From: Rotaria sordida
Lineage: Eukaryota > Rotifera > Eurotatoria > Philodinida > Philodinidae
Length of the DNA: 64,000 nt
Direction: 5' to 3'
NCBI GenBank assembly: GCA_905250125.1
Contig: CAJNOL010000345.1
Coordinates: 60,993 to 124,992 of the forward strand
In this document: positions 1 to 10,044 of the stretch, one piece after another
Numbering within the stretch: position 1 is the stretch's first letter
Layout: every line of letters starts with the position of its first letter
Notes under the pieces: generated by a model
What the model saw: the letters and a program-made list of their open reading frames with translations, nothing else
Told to the model about the DNA's origin: nothing
Databases searched by the model: none
Position numbers and translations under genes: made by a program

Positions 1-400
1 GGAGGTTATGGTGGTGGTGGATTTGGAGGTTATGGTGGTGGTGGATTCGGAGGTTATGGTGGTGGATTCGGAGGTTGTGGCGGTGGACTAGGAGGTCTCG
101 GCGCATATGGGTGAGTCATTATCAATAGGTTTAATTCATTATGCTTATGTTATATTATTTATGCATAGTGGCGGACTTGGAGGCTTATCAGGTGGCGGTC
201 TTGGAGGCTTATTAGGTGGCTCACTCTGCGGTCCTAGAGCAATTGGTTTTGGTGTAACAACATCATCAACAACGGGCTTCGGTCCATTTGGAACCAGTAC
301 ATTTGGGGCCGGTAGATTTGGACGCGGCGGATTTGGAGGCGGTGGATTTGGAGGCGGCGGATTTGGAGGCGGCGCATTTGGACCATCTATAATTGGTTGA
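1..400 (+). CDS. Glycine-rich repeat protein, C-terminal part (partial at window edge)
   Basis: Two exons are visible, 1-110 and 169-400, joined across a 58-bp intron (111-168, gtgagt..gcatag) that keeps the frame (phase 2). The product is made of short glycine-rich repeats of the type GGYGGGGF in the first exon and GGGFGGG/GGLGG in the second, ending GPSIIG and a TGA at 398-400. One less repetitive block (about 240-310) holds Ser, Thr and Pro. The start lies left of the window, so a signal peptide cannot be assessed. Such Gly/Tyr/Phe repeats occur in secreted structural or cuticle proteins and in low-complexity RNA-binding tails; the sequence seen here does not decide between them. The DNA is much richer in G than its surroundings because of the glycine codons. 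The antisense proline-rich frame is a shadow. Confidence 0.75.
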
Positions 401-1309
401 TAATTTAAAATCAAATTGTTCATCAATCAGTTCCACGAATGAATTAACTCAGCAGACCAATTAAATAATAACAAGTATTCTTATAATCCTTTAGAATTAA
501 AGAAAGATCAGTGAACGTTACAAACGTCTCTCGATTTCTTTTCTGCTTTCTTTATCTCAGGGCTTTCATTTATATCTTATTTTACTCATATTCTGCATCG
601 GCTTATTCTCGTTTCTTTCTCATCATTTTATGCTCTCGATAAATTTTTAGTTGCTTATTGATTTTTATTGTTGTGTGTTTTTTAATTCTGCAAATTTTTG
701 TGCTAATTTTCAGTTTCTATATATGGAAACGTTCAGATAGATACATATTGTTATTCGTATTTGTCTGTTGCATTTTCCATTTAGGTTTATTTTATCGAGT
801 TTTTTCGTCTTTCTTTTTTTTTCGTCAGTAAAATAAATTCATATCTGAATTTTTTTTTTTGTTTTTAATTTTTTTTTTTGTTTTTAATTTTTTCTCTCTC
901 ATCCTGCTACTACCTCCATTTTCCCCTGTTTTCAAGGTCTTAAATCTTTTTTTTATTCGATTTGCGCTAATTTTAAACATATCATATGATGCAATTATAT
1001 TATGAAACTGCGTTTAATTGTTGTCATTCTCATGGTTGTTTTAATTCGATGGATATTTGATTGTTGGTTGTTGATACGAATGTTGTGAAAGCTGTCATAT
1101 TAATACGACTATTTGACAGTAATCAAGGTTGAATAGATTCGTTTGTTGATTGTTGAAAGAAAAAAAAAAACATTAATGTATCTATATATCTTGAACATTA
1201 GTAATTGCGACATTAGAAATAAGGATAAGGGTAGAAATAATTAGGTGTAAGATGTTAGATTTTCGTGTGATATTTAACGTCTATTAATAATCATATTTTA
1301 TATCTCTAG
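401..1309. other. Intergenic stretch between the glycine-rich gene and the visible TMEM181 exons
   Basis: No exon could be supported. It holds pyrimidine-rich tracts and a short tandem duplication of a T11-GTTTTTAA unit near 848-889. The missing N-terminal exon or exons of TMEM181 should lie here. The only suggestive start is an ATG near 1002 opening a 28-codon hydrophobic frame, which does not resemble the family. Confidence 0.5.
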
Positions 1310-4300
1310 GCTTGCAATCAACTTATCTTATTCCATTTGAATTTTTTACATGAAAATATATATCAGTTTGAAATAAAACTTAATGGAATCGATGAAGAAC
1401 AACAACCTAGGAAAATAAAAAATGTTCAATTTTTCGTAAGAAAATTTATTTATTTTTTTTGTTTTTACAAAAAATTTATATATATATATATATTTGAAAT
1501 ATATTTTTTTTTTCTTTAATTATTTCTTTAGTTAAATACATTCAATCCAAAATTTACTCAATTTGAACTTGCTTTTCGTTTTTTCTTCTTAATATGTACA
1601 ATTGTAACTACGGTATGTGAGATTAATATCTTGAAAGAGAAAACTTAAGGGATCCATTCTTTCCGAATGTTAAAATCAAAAAGTTTTTCGATTTTTGATT
1701 TTTCATTGTTACTATAACTTTGAAGTGTTCTCTATGAAATTCTATATAAATGAAGGTTCTACATTGTTAGTTTCTCGTAATGATAATTTCTAATAGTGTG
1801 GAGAGCATAGATCATGAACTTCTAACATTGCTGAACGCGACCTAATTTTCAATTATTTTAGTTGGAGAAAAAAAAAAGGTCTAATACATACAGGAAAATT
1901 TGTTTTTCGTTTTTCTCGAAATCAATTTGTACACAAGAAAAAATTACAGAATCAACTACGCTTCTTTGACATAGTACGTTCAATTGAGCTGAAACGTTTG
2001 CTTACAGGTGTTGAACACTGTTTCGGGTACCAACAGTGTCTAGTATCTGTAAAAAAAACATTGAGCTCTATTGGACTTATTGCGACTGAGAAAGCAGAGT
2101 GATTTTTTAGTCTTTGCGATCTAACTATTTGTTAGAAGGAAGTATTTGAGAATTTGAAGCCTAGGACAACTTTTACTCTACTCATTGAAATTTATCTATC
2201 ATATATACTACAAAATACACTCAATAAATAATGAAGATCATAGTTAAAATTTACTGAATTATAAAAACAAAAATGATTTATTTATTTTTTTTTCTAAAGT
2301 GTCTTTTTACAAAATCGATGCGCCGATTTTCAATTTTGGATTGGTCATTAGAACAACGATGGATGATATTTCTTCTCATATTTCTCGTTTTTTACAACGG
2401 TAAAATTAAAATTGTTTTTTCTTTTTTTTGTTATTTTTATCGTTATAATGAATATTCAATTCTTATAGATCCATTTTATCCATTAACATTCTTAGTAAAT
2501 AGTTCTTTTCCATTAATTCTTGATGGAGTTTTACAAGCAACTTTTCTTTGTACATTATTACTTTTTTGGTTAAGTGTTTATCATGGAATTCGTCAAGTTT
2601 GTTATTATTTTCAATCTTAAAATTATTTATTTTAGTTTTTTTTTTTTTGTCTTCCAGAATGTTCGTCGATTTATTCCATTTTATTTACCAAAAATAATAC
2701 TTGTTAGCTTACTTTGGATATTTTCTGTTGTACTCTCATCAGTACGTATTGGACAAGAATTTCGTGATCCAATGTATAATATGACAATTGACATAAGACA
2801 ATTTACTGTAAGTTAAATCAATTATTAAAAAAAAAAGAATTTTTCTTTGAAAATAAATTCATTTAGACATTTCGTATTATCTTTTATGTTGTTGGAATAG
2901 TTTATATTTTATATTTATTATTTCTTATTATTCGAGCATTTGGTGAACTTCGTAATATGCCATATTTTGGTATGTATTATTATTTGATTGTGTTTACGGA
3001 AGGTTGAAAAGTTATCAGATCGAACCATAGTTACACATCATTAATCGCCATAAGAAGTCTTATTCTTATACATAGTTGATACATTCTGTAGTGTTCAACA
3101 AGAAGACATAGTATTTAGTAGTAGTATTCATTTTTTGTAATGTAATCTAAAAGAAGTGTCGAAGTATAGGGGTAGAAATTTGCTCTACAGATTTTATAGA
3201 TATATTAGTAACGACTTGTCAATAGAGCCTGTCGGATCGGGTTTGGATCTGAAATGTTTAGACCTGATGGACTCTAGCCATCTGAGAAATATATAGAATG
3301 GACTAATCATCAAATACAAAAAACCGGAAAAAAAGTATCTCGTATATTCAAGACGACTATCCAATTTCGATAAGAAAATTTCATTGAGAATATCGAAACA
3401 TGATTCGATCGGGCTCGAAAATGTTGGACCCGACTGACTCTACTCATTACAAACCGTGACAGATATAAGTGCAAGATTAATATGATAGCTGTCCTTCACT
3501 TTTGTTTCACATCAGCTGCAATATATTGCGATAAAAATCTTTCATCATCGACCTGCATTAAAAGTAGGTAGAAATTCATAAAACGAAACATATATATAGT
3601 GATAAATTCTCTCTTTTATAATACCAGAAACTCCATCGTATTCCACGTTTTAATGCCGCAGAAATTGCACTATTCATTAAAAAGTAGTTCTCGATATTAT
3701 GAATTTAGATCACAGTATAGTTAATAGAATTCTGCTTAGCAAATTGTATTTCGAAAGATGACAATTTGTGTTAGTAGACAACAATTACTATATGAAATTT
3801 GTAGTTAAAATGCTTCAGTTGGGATCATTAGTTGTTCAATTAGTAATTAGATTACGGAATGAATCACTGGGAAATTCACAATATCAAAGGTGAGCTAATA
3901 TGAGTACGTACTTATACTCGATGAACTACACCATCTTGCTGAGCATTACGGAATGTACTAACTATTATTTATAGGAATAAGACTTTTTATGAGGATTAAT
4001 GAGATAGACTTGGGTCTGGATCGAATTTCATGTGATTCTTAATTGTTATTACTTTTTTTTTGAATAAATTTTATTTAGACATTCGTTTGAAATTTACAAC
4101 TCTTTTAATGCTTTGTGTTGTATCAATTTCAATTGTTATTACAACATTACGATTTGGTTCAGGCATTATAGAAGAAAATTTTGTACCAGAATTAGCATCA
4201 CGTTATAAAAATTCTGTTGAATTTCTTTCATTCTATAGTCTTATTAATTTATATCTTTATACAATGGCATATGTTTATTCTCCAGCAAAAAATGCTGCTA

Positions 4301-4479
4301 TTGATTCATTATTTCGTGATAATCCAACATTCTCAATGATTAATGATTCGGATGAAGAAGTTGTTTATGGGTAAAAAAAACATAAAATAAAATAAAATAG
4401 AATATTTAATTTATTTATCTTTATATTTTATTTTAGATCTGACCATGAAGTATCTCGATTAACATCAGTAGAAAGATAA
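1310..4479 (+). CDS. TMEM181: TMEM181-like multipass membrane protein (N-terminus not found)
   Basis: Exons read as 1310-1435, 1532-1612, 2300-2399, 2469-2596, 2658-2807, 2867-2969, 4079-4370 and 4437-4479 (TAA 4477-4479); the phases agree at every junction. The joined product matches the TMEM181/GPR178 family from the end of its lumenal domain to the C-terminus. Recognisable blocks are FNPKFTQFE before TM1, CLFTKSMRRFSILDWSLEQ, NDPFYPLTFLVNSSFP, LLLFWLSVYHGIR, DPMYN, LYLLFLIIRAFGELR, AEFLSFYSLINLYLYTMAYVYSP-type text and the acidic tail NDSDEEVVYGSDHE. The family is a multipass membrane protein with a Wntless-like fold, and the human member has been linked to bacterial cytolethal-toxin sensitivity. 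About 110-140 N-terminal lumenal residues of the family are not seen. The sixth intron (2970-4078, 1.1 kb) is far longer than the others and holds diverged direct copies of a GATCGGG-type segment. Family identity is secure; the 5' end is open. Confidence 0.88.
2970..4078. repeat. Long TMEM181 intron with two diverged copies of a GATCGGG-type segment
   Basis: Segments near 3233-3281 and 3407-3443 share the order GATCGGG .. TC(T/G)GAAA .. TGTT .. GACC(T/C)GA .. GACTCTA. Related C/G-rich strings occur near 12853-12900 and 19495-19515. No terminal repeats or coding frame were found. This probably represents decayed dispersed repeats. Confidence 0.3.
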
Positions 4480-5515
4480 TTATCTCATATTTATCATCTA
4501 AACATTTCATCTTATTTTTTTGTTTCGTCTTTCAGTTTTAATGGATTGGGAATTCATTTATCTTTTATCTATTTGTCTTCGTTTATATCTTTAATCAATT
4601 ATTGTTATTAAATATATATATATAATTATCTCCGTTGTTCTTTAGTTCAATCGTAAAAAAAAATAATAAAATTGAAAGAATTATATGTAAAATAAAAGAT
4701 ATAATATATGAAACAATTATTAATTAGACAAACAAAAAAAGACAAAGTCCTACTCGTCTGTATTAATAATGAATATGTATGGAGACATATTTATAAAATC
4801 TATTGAGACATGTGAAGAATTCTTTTTTAACTACTGAACTTAGTTGTCGATGAAATATGATACGTTCTAATTGAAGCCGAAGAAATTCATAATCGAGAAA
4901 ACTGAGTCTTCACAACTCAAAACTATCGATTCTATGTGATCTTGAACCATTAACAAACAAAAAATTGCATTTTATCAAACATCGAAACAATTGAATAAAA
5001 TTTTATTATGTAACTATTTCTAATATGATAAATAAGATAATTAAATAACTTTATAAATATAATTTGATATTATTCAAAAATGTTAAATAATTTATTACTA
5101 CTTGAAAAATAATTAATTGGATATTTTTAAAGAAAAAATGGAGTCAAAAGTATGATTTACAAAAAAAAAACACATTGAAAGTTTGATTGATCAATGAATC
5201 AAAAAAAAGAAAAAGAAAATACAATCATATCATATCAATGAATAGTTTTACTTCAATTAAAAGTCATAAGTCTTAATAATATTGATAAAGTCTATTCAAT
5301 CAATAAAAATTTAGAAATATGATATGTCTTGTAAAGAAAATTAGTTAATTTAATGACTTTATAAATATCTTATATTATCATATTTTAATCAAATGACCAC
5401 ACATTCAATATTCATCATACTAAATCTTAATTTAAAATTAAAAAAAAAAAGAAGCTTTTATTCATGCAATATGTATATATACAGTCAAAATTTGCTGTAA
5501 CTGTAAAAGAAAATA
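4480..5515. other. AT-rich intergenic stretch
   Basis: This lies between the convergent 3' ends of TMEM181 and the Q/H-rich gene. It is mostly A/T runs and poly-A tracts, with AATAAA-type hexamers on both strands and no open frame worth calling. Confidence 0.5.
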
Positions 5516-6976
5516 CTACGATTCATTTTGGTGTTCTGTATTTTCTATAGCAGCATCTGCTGTTTTTAAGTCAATATTAATTGTTGTATTCATTGTATCA
5601 CTTATTTCATCATCAATATCAGTTAAACTAACCATTGATTTAATTGTATCATTTAATAATTGTAAATCATTATTTTCATCATTTTCTATTTTATCTAATG
5701 AATCTAATGATTTTTGCAGAACTTTTTGACGCGTCTTTTTTGTACCATGTTTTTTCTTAATACGTGGTGGTGGTGGACTCCAAGACAATTGTTGTATATC
5801 ATCTGTTGTTGTTGTTTTTTTCGTAAAATAACCAAATGGACGTACAGGTGGAAAAATATAATTAGTTGCAGGTTGTTGTTGTTGTTGTTGTAATTGTTGA
5901 AATTGAGATAAACTTGATTCAATTTGGTCAGTGGAAGAATTAAATGGATCAACAATAGTTAATTTATTACAAACACATAATTGTTTTTCTGTACGCGTTA
6001 AAGTTTTTTCACGCAATTCGTGAATTCGTTTATCATGTGAACTCATTGCTGTTGGTTGTCGTTCTTGAATAACAAGTGGATTTAATCGTTGTCGATCATG
6101 TTCTAGTAAATTAATTGAACGTTGATTTAATAAAGGTAGATCAGTATTATGAATTCGTTCTCGTGTTCTATATTGATAAATAAGTCCCTGATGAATTGGT
6201 GGTTCTCGACACGTTCGTGTTGGTGTCGTTGGAAATGTTGGAGCATTAAAACGATATTCAGTTAAAGCTTGTGGTTGTTTTATTGGACGTTCATGATGTT
6301 GATGTAATTTTGTTATTATAGTTCGATCATTTGTTGAAACATTACTTGATATATATGTTGATGCACTATCTAAATAATCAGCTGGCCGACGAACAAGACG
6401 AAATTCTGCACGACGAAATTGTTTGATAAGATCATCAAGTGTTCCAACACGTATAGAATTACCTTCAATACCACTTAAATCATCGCTAACGATTGTTTTC
6501 ATTGTATTTGTTGACATGGTTATTGATGTTGGTTGTCGTATAAATGTTTTTGTTGTTGATGATGAAGGCATTGAACTTAATGTATCATTTAAATTTGGAT
6601 TTGCATGATGACTATGTTGCATATGTTGAGGATGATAATGTTGTTGTTGTTGTTGTTGATGATGATGATGATGATAATGATGGTGACGTCGACGACGTAT
6701 ATGAGTTTCTCTTAATGTATCTATATTTAAATCAGATTTCATACGAAGTTTATAAGCAAGACGATCAAGTGTTAAAGTATTTTTTTGATTATCCATTAAT
6801 TCATGAAAAGCAAGAACTGATGATTGTTGTTCAGGTATTAAACGATTTGAATGTACTGTTGGGTAAGATGTTTTTGGAAAATATGGTTTACTCATGGAAT
6901 ATTCTCGATATGGATTTGAATTTAAATATTGCTCTAATCGAAGAAGACTTGATTCACTTAAAGAATCGAGTGTCAT
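5516..6976 (-). CDS. Q/H-rich hypothetical protein (486 aa)
   Basis: A single long exon on the minus strand runs from ATG at 6976 to TAG at 5518-5516. I do not recognise a family. The product is hydrophilic, Ser/Thr/Gln rich and basic, with a His/Gln tract around residues 95-125, a second poly-Q stretch near residue 365, and an acidic C-terminus rich in N, D and E. There is no signal peptide or membrane segment. Arg-rich blocks such as RFNAPTFPTTPTRTCREPP and HDKRIHELREKTLTRTEKQ, and a SWSPPPPRIKKKHGTKK-type segment, are the least repetitive parts and the best search baits. An acceptor-like TATTTTGTTTAG (ending 6997) lies 20 nt upstream of the ATG, so the exon may begin at 6996; this would fit a spliced 5' UTR or trans-splicing. 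A matching gtaagt donor near 7532 gives only a non-coding first exon. Likely an intracellular, largely disordered protein. Confidence 0.75.
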   Translation of the reverse strand: MTLDSLSESSLLRLEQYLNSNPYREYSMSKPYFPKTSYPTVHSNRLIPEQQSSVLAFHELMDNQKNTLTLDRLAYKLRMKSDLNIDTLRETHIRRRRHHHYHHHHHQQQQQQHYHPQHMQHSHHANPNLNDTLSSMPSSSTTKTFIRQPTSITMSTNTMKTIVSDDLSGIEGNSIRVGTLDDLIKQFRRAEFRLVRRPADYLDSASTYISSNVSTNDRTIITKLHQHHERPIKQPQALTEYRFNAPTFPTTPTRTCREPPIHQGLIYQYRTRERIHNTDLPLLNQRSINLLEHDRQRLNPLVIQERQPTAMSSHDKRIHELREKTLTRTEKQLCVCNKLTIVDPFNSSTDQIESSLSQFQQLQQQQQQPATNYIFPPVRPFGYFTKKTTTTDDIQQLSWSPPPPRIKKKHGTKKTRQKVLQKSLDSLDKIENDENNDLQLLNDTIKSMVSLTDIDDEISDTMNTTINIDLKTADAAIENTEHQNES

Positions 6977-6996
6977 GGCTGTTGAATTAGTATAAT

Positions 6997-8511
6997 CTAA
7001 ACAAAATAAATTGATTATTTAAAATAATATGATTAATTACAAAAAAAAACCAAACCAAAGACTATGTATTTGATTCATGTACATGATTCAAAATCAAGAA
7101 ATCGATTTATTTTGAGAATTTAATATAAGAAAAAAAAATGTTATCTTTGATTGAAAGCTCTTGAAAAATAAATTCTTTTTATTTGAAACCATAGTAAATC
7201 TATACTTCAAAAAGCGTCGAGAATAATCAATGAATAAGTACAAATATAAGAAAATATTTCTATTCATTAGCATAATCAAATTTAGTTATAATATTCATCA
7301 AATATATTAAATTTACAATTATATTAACAAAACATAAAAATTCAATCTGATTTAATAATCATCTACCGTTACATTGAAACATTTTTGGTTTATACTAGGA
7401 TGCTTTAATATGAAATATATTCATCAAGATCATCTAACGTGATTTTTGGGTATACAGAGAACAAATAATGTTATTAAATGTTTTAAAAATAACATCGAAA
7501 GAATTAAATAGGATCAACGATCAATTAACTTACTAGACGTTCAACTTCAACATCTGTTTCTCTCTCTCTCTCACTTTTTATTTCTTATATCAATGTCTCT
7601 TTATTGATTCTTTTTCTCTTTTGTGTCTTTAGGTATTGTTGCTTAGGAAACATTACACATAACAATATAATTCTTAAAAAAATAGTTTAGAAAAAAAAAA
7701 GATTTCGAACAAACTTACATTACAGTATTCGGCTCTTTCTTTAGAGAAACTTCAATTCGTTACGAATGACTCATTTTCATTTTAGAAAATAAAACCCTAG
7801 AAGTAGAAAATATCATGACAAAAGTAAAAAACCTTGACACATCTTCTTACTAATAGAAAAATACGACTAATATGTTTTTTATCTGACTCATATTCAACAA
7901 AAGATCATAATTTTCTTCTCCTGTTTCATCAAAACTACGACGCAAATGTTTCTATTTTAATCTCAGTTTTTTTTTCATATGTAGAACAATGCATAGAGCT
8001 TCCACAAGTAAATAAGTGTTTAGTAAAATTTTGTAGTATTTTATCAAAAAAAAAAAACCAAAAATCTATGATTATGTTAATCAAAACAATTATACATGTG
8101 TTATAAATAATTAGTTATATAGAATCACCAACCTGTTGAAGTATTTTTCTTGTTTCTTTTTCACAAAATTATTGATGTTGTCGTAAATCAAATTTTATTT
8201 ACAATGCAACTGTCTTTCTCTCAATGTTAGTAATGATAAACGTCTTGTTTATTTGTGCATGCTGAGCAACAAAGAGAGAGAGAGAGAAATTTTTTGACAA
8301 ACATGAGCGGAAAAAGAGAAAATGGGTAGTCGATGAGAGGGGGGATGGCTAATAAAAAGAAAAGTGATTTTTAAAAAGTCGCTCAAGTGCCCATCGGGTG
8401 TATAGGTTGTGCATAAAGTGAAAAAAAAAAAAGAAAAGAAAAAGAAAAGAAATGGAAATTGTTAGCAAACACACTTAATAAAAATTTTCTATAAAAATCA
8501 TTTAAATTTAT
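6997..8511. other. Intergenic; probable upstream region of the Q/H-rich gene, with microsatellites
   Basis: It holds a (TC)n run near 7558-7573, a (GA)n run near 8272-8288 and purine-rich tracts near 8410-8450. A gtaagt donor on the minus strand near 7532 could define a non-coding first exon of the Q/H-rich gene. No other coding evidence. Confidence 0.4.
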
Positions 8512-8898
8512 TTAATAAAATAATTGATAAAAAAATATTAAAAAAATAATAAAATAGACAAGCGATTTAGATAATATTATTGAAGATGTTCGATTACATA
8601 GATCATTTGAACAACATGTTTGACTAATAAATGAACCCATACTTATATCAGGTATAAAAGCACATCTTTTTTCTCCACAACCACGTCTTAATTTCCCAGC
8701 TGTTATTCCTTTCCAACAAAGTTTTGTATTTAAACATTCGATTTCATTGACGTTACCATCGCCTACATTTTCTGCTGGATTTAAACATGGATCAACGGGT
8801 TTTTGTTTATTATGTATTTCACCAATACATGAATAACAACGAATTCCAAAAACCAAATCAATATGAACAAAAACTATGATATATATGTATAATTTCAT
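8512..8898 (-). CDS. Ly6/uPAR (LU) domain protein, secreted and probably GPI-anchored
   Basis: A single exon encodes 128 aa. It starts with a hydrophobic signal peptide (MKLYIYIIVFVHIDLVFG), then an LU three-finger domain beginning IRCYSC and closing with the diagnostic TCCSNDLCN. There are ten cysteines in the mature part: two in CYSC, then PCL, ECL, LCW, GCG, RCA, TCC and LCN. The C-terminus is a hydrophobic stretch (SLVYFIIFLIFFYQLFY) after a short Ser/Asn spacer, the usual arrangement of a GPI-attachment signal. LU proteins act at the cell surface as receptor modulators, adhesion molecules or ligands; the particular partner cannot be read from sequence. Length is typical. The start is the first ATG, with the signal peptide immediately after it. 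Confidence 0.9.
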   Translation of the reverse strand: MKLYIYIIVFVHIDLVFGIRCYSCIGEIHNKQKPVDPCLNPAENVGDGNVNEIECLNTKLCWKGITAGKLRRGCGEKRCAFIPDISMGSFISQTCCSNDLCNRTSSIILSKSLVYFIIFLIFFYQLFY

Positions 8899-9346
8899 CG
8901 TCTATTCGATACCTTTGTACATAAATAACCACGTGAAGAAAAAAACTTATATAGACAAAACACCACCTTGACAGAATGGATAAAAAAGTAAAAATAAAAC
9001 GATATAAAAAGCGTACTGCACGAAGAATGAAGAGAAATGTGTCTTGATATGTATTCTAATGAATACAACTCACATCGTTTTCTGTCATCAAATATTAACT
9101 TCAAATCCTTACATATGCATTTATTTGATAACCATCAAACAATTTAATCTATTGTATTCGCACACAAAAAAAAACCTTGCATATTCTATCACTAAACTTA
9201 TGACTCTTGCGAATAGACAATCATTCAAAATGATTATGTAAATATAATATTACATGCAAAGTCGTTTATTGTCTTCATGTCCCTATCTTATCTCATTTTT
9301 GTTAGGTATCTAACGATAATATTTGTTGTTTCTTTTACTGTTTTAA
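8899..9346. other. Short intergenic stretch between the Ly6 gene and the piggyBac element
   Basis: No open frame or motif stands out. It is the likely promoter side of the Ly6 gene. Confidence 0.4.
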
Positions 9347-10040
9347 CCCTTTGGTTACGGGTTCTTTTTTTTTTAGATGAACCTTTTACTTTTCGTTCTA
9401 AAAGAGTCTCCAATAACCTTTATTAGTATATGGAAGTATTTAGAAGTATTTTAAAGTACGATAATCTTCAAAACAACCTATCACACAGAGTCCAACATTA
9501 CAAATATCACACTGATAAAGTGTACCCCTACACTTTTTCTCGCGTCTGGTTGTATGATTACAGACTATACAAACTCTTTGTGCACTTTTCCCTGTTGGTA
9601 TTTCTGGAACTAGAGACGTAAAATGGCGTGCAGTAAGACGTACAGGGTTATCCCAGATAATCAGACGACTAATTGCATCTTGAGGGTGAGGATGTCTTTC
9701 AATCAATTACCGAATCAATTCCCTTCGAAATTTCCCAAATTGAATAGTTTTCTTATGCTTCACTTTGAATAGTATAGATGCGTTCAATGTTGATGCCCTC
9801 AAAAAAAAGAAAATATACCAGAATTTACTAGAGCGAGGTAAAATGTAAGAAACAAGCATGCCAGAACGTAAGAGAGAGCCCATAAACACATAGCAATGCA
9901 GGATGATCACGTAATAATGTTGCCAAGATAAGAGAAAAAGAGAGGAGTTCTTTCGATAGAATCTAAATGATATTATAATGATGATAATATGTGAAAGAAT
10001 TCAAAACGTATATATATATATGTGATCCGTAACTAAAGGG
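9347..10040 (-). mobile_element. Decayed, internally deleted piggyBac-type element
   Basis: TTAA occurs exactly at both ends (9343-9346 and 10041-10044), the piggyBac target site. The termini are inverted repeats: left CCCTTTGGTTACGGGTTC, right (reverse complement) CCCTTTAGTTACGGATC. Inside, on the minus strand, only the C-terminal part of a piggyBac transposase remains. The element is about 0.7 kb, against more than 2 kb for an autonomous one, so most of the transposase gene has been lost. Confidence 0.88.
9440..9910 (-). pseudogene. piggyBac transposase C-terminal fragment, interrupted
   Basis: The last 88 codons (9706-9440) encode the cysteine-rich C-terminal domain of piggyBac transposases. 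Visible are RHFTSLVPEIP, then QRVCIVCNHTTRRE, YQCDICNVGLCVIGCFEDY, with CxxC..CxxC..C..CF spacing. Directly upstream and in the same frame lies a TAA (9709-9707), preceded by FGKFRRELIR, the expected text just before this domain. Further upstream the catalytic-domain remnant (GSLLRSGM.., SKFWYIFFF) is shifted between frames. The copy cannot encode an active transposase because the DDE part is absent. Confidence 0.85.
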
Positions 10041-10044
10041 TTAA

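Noticed and set aside
145..426. Antisense proline-rich open frame opposite the glycine-rich exon
   Set aside because: It is the mirror of GGN glycine codons and crosses the intron; the sense frame has proper splice sites and repeats.
5704..5955. Overlapping frames within the Q/H-rich gene on both strands
   Set aside because: Low-complexity CAA/CAT codons leave alternative frames open; only the 486-aa frame is continuous.
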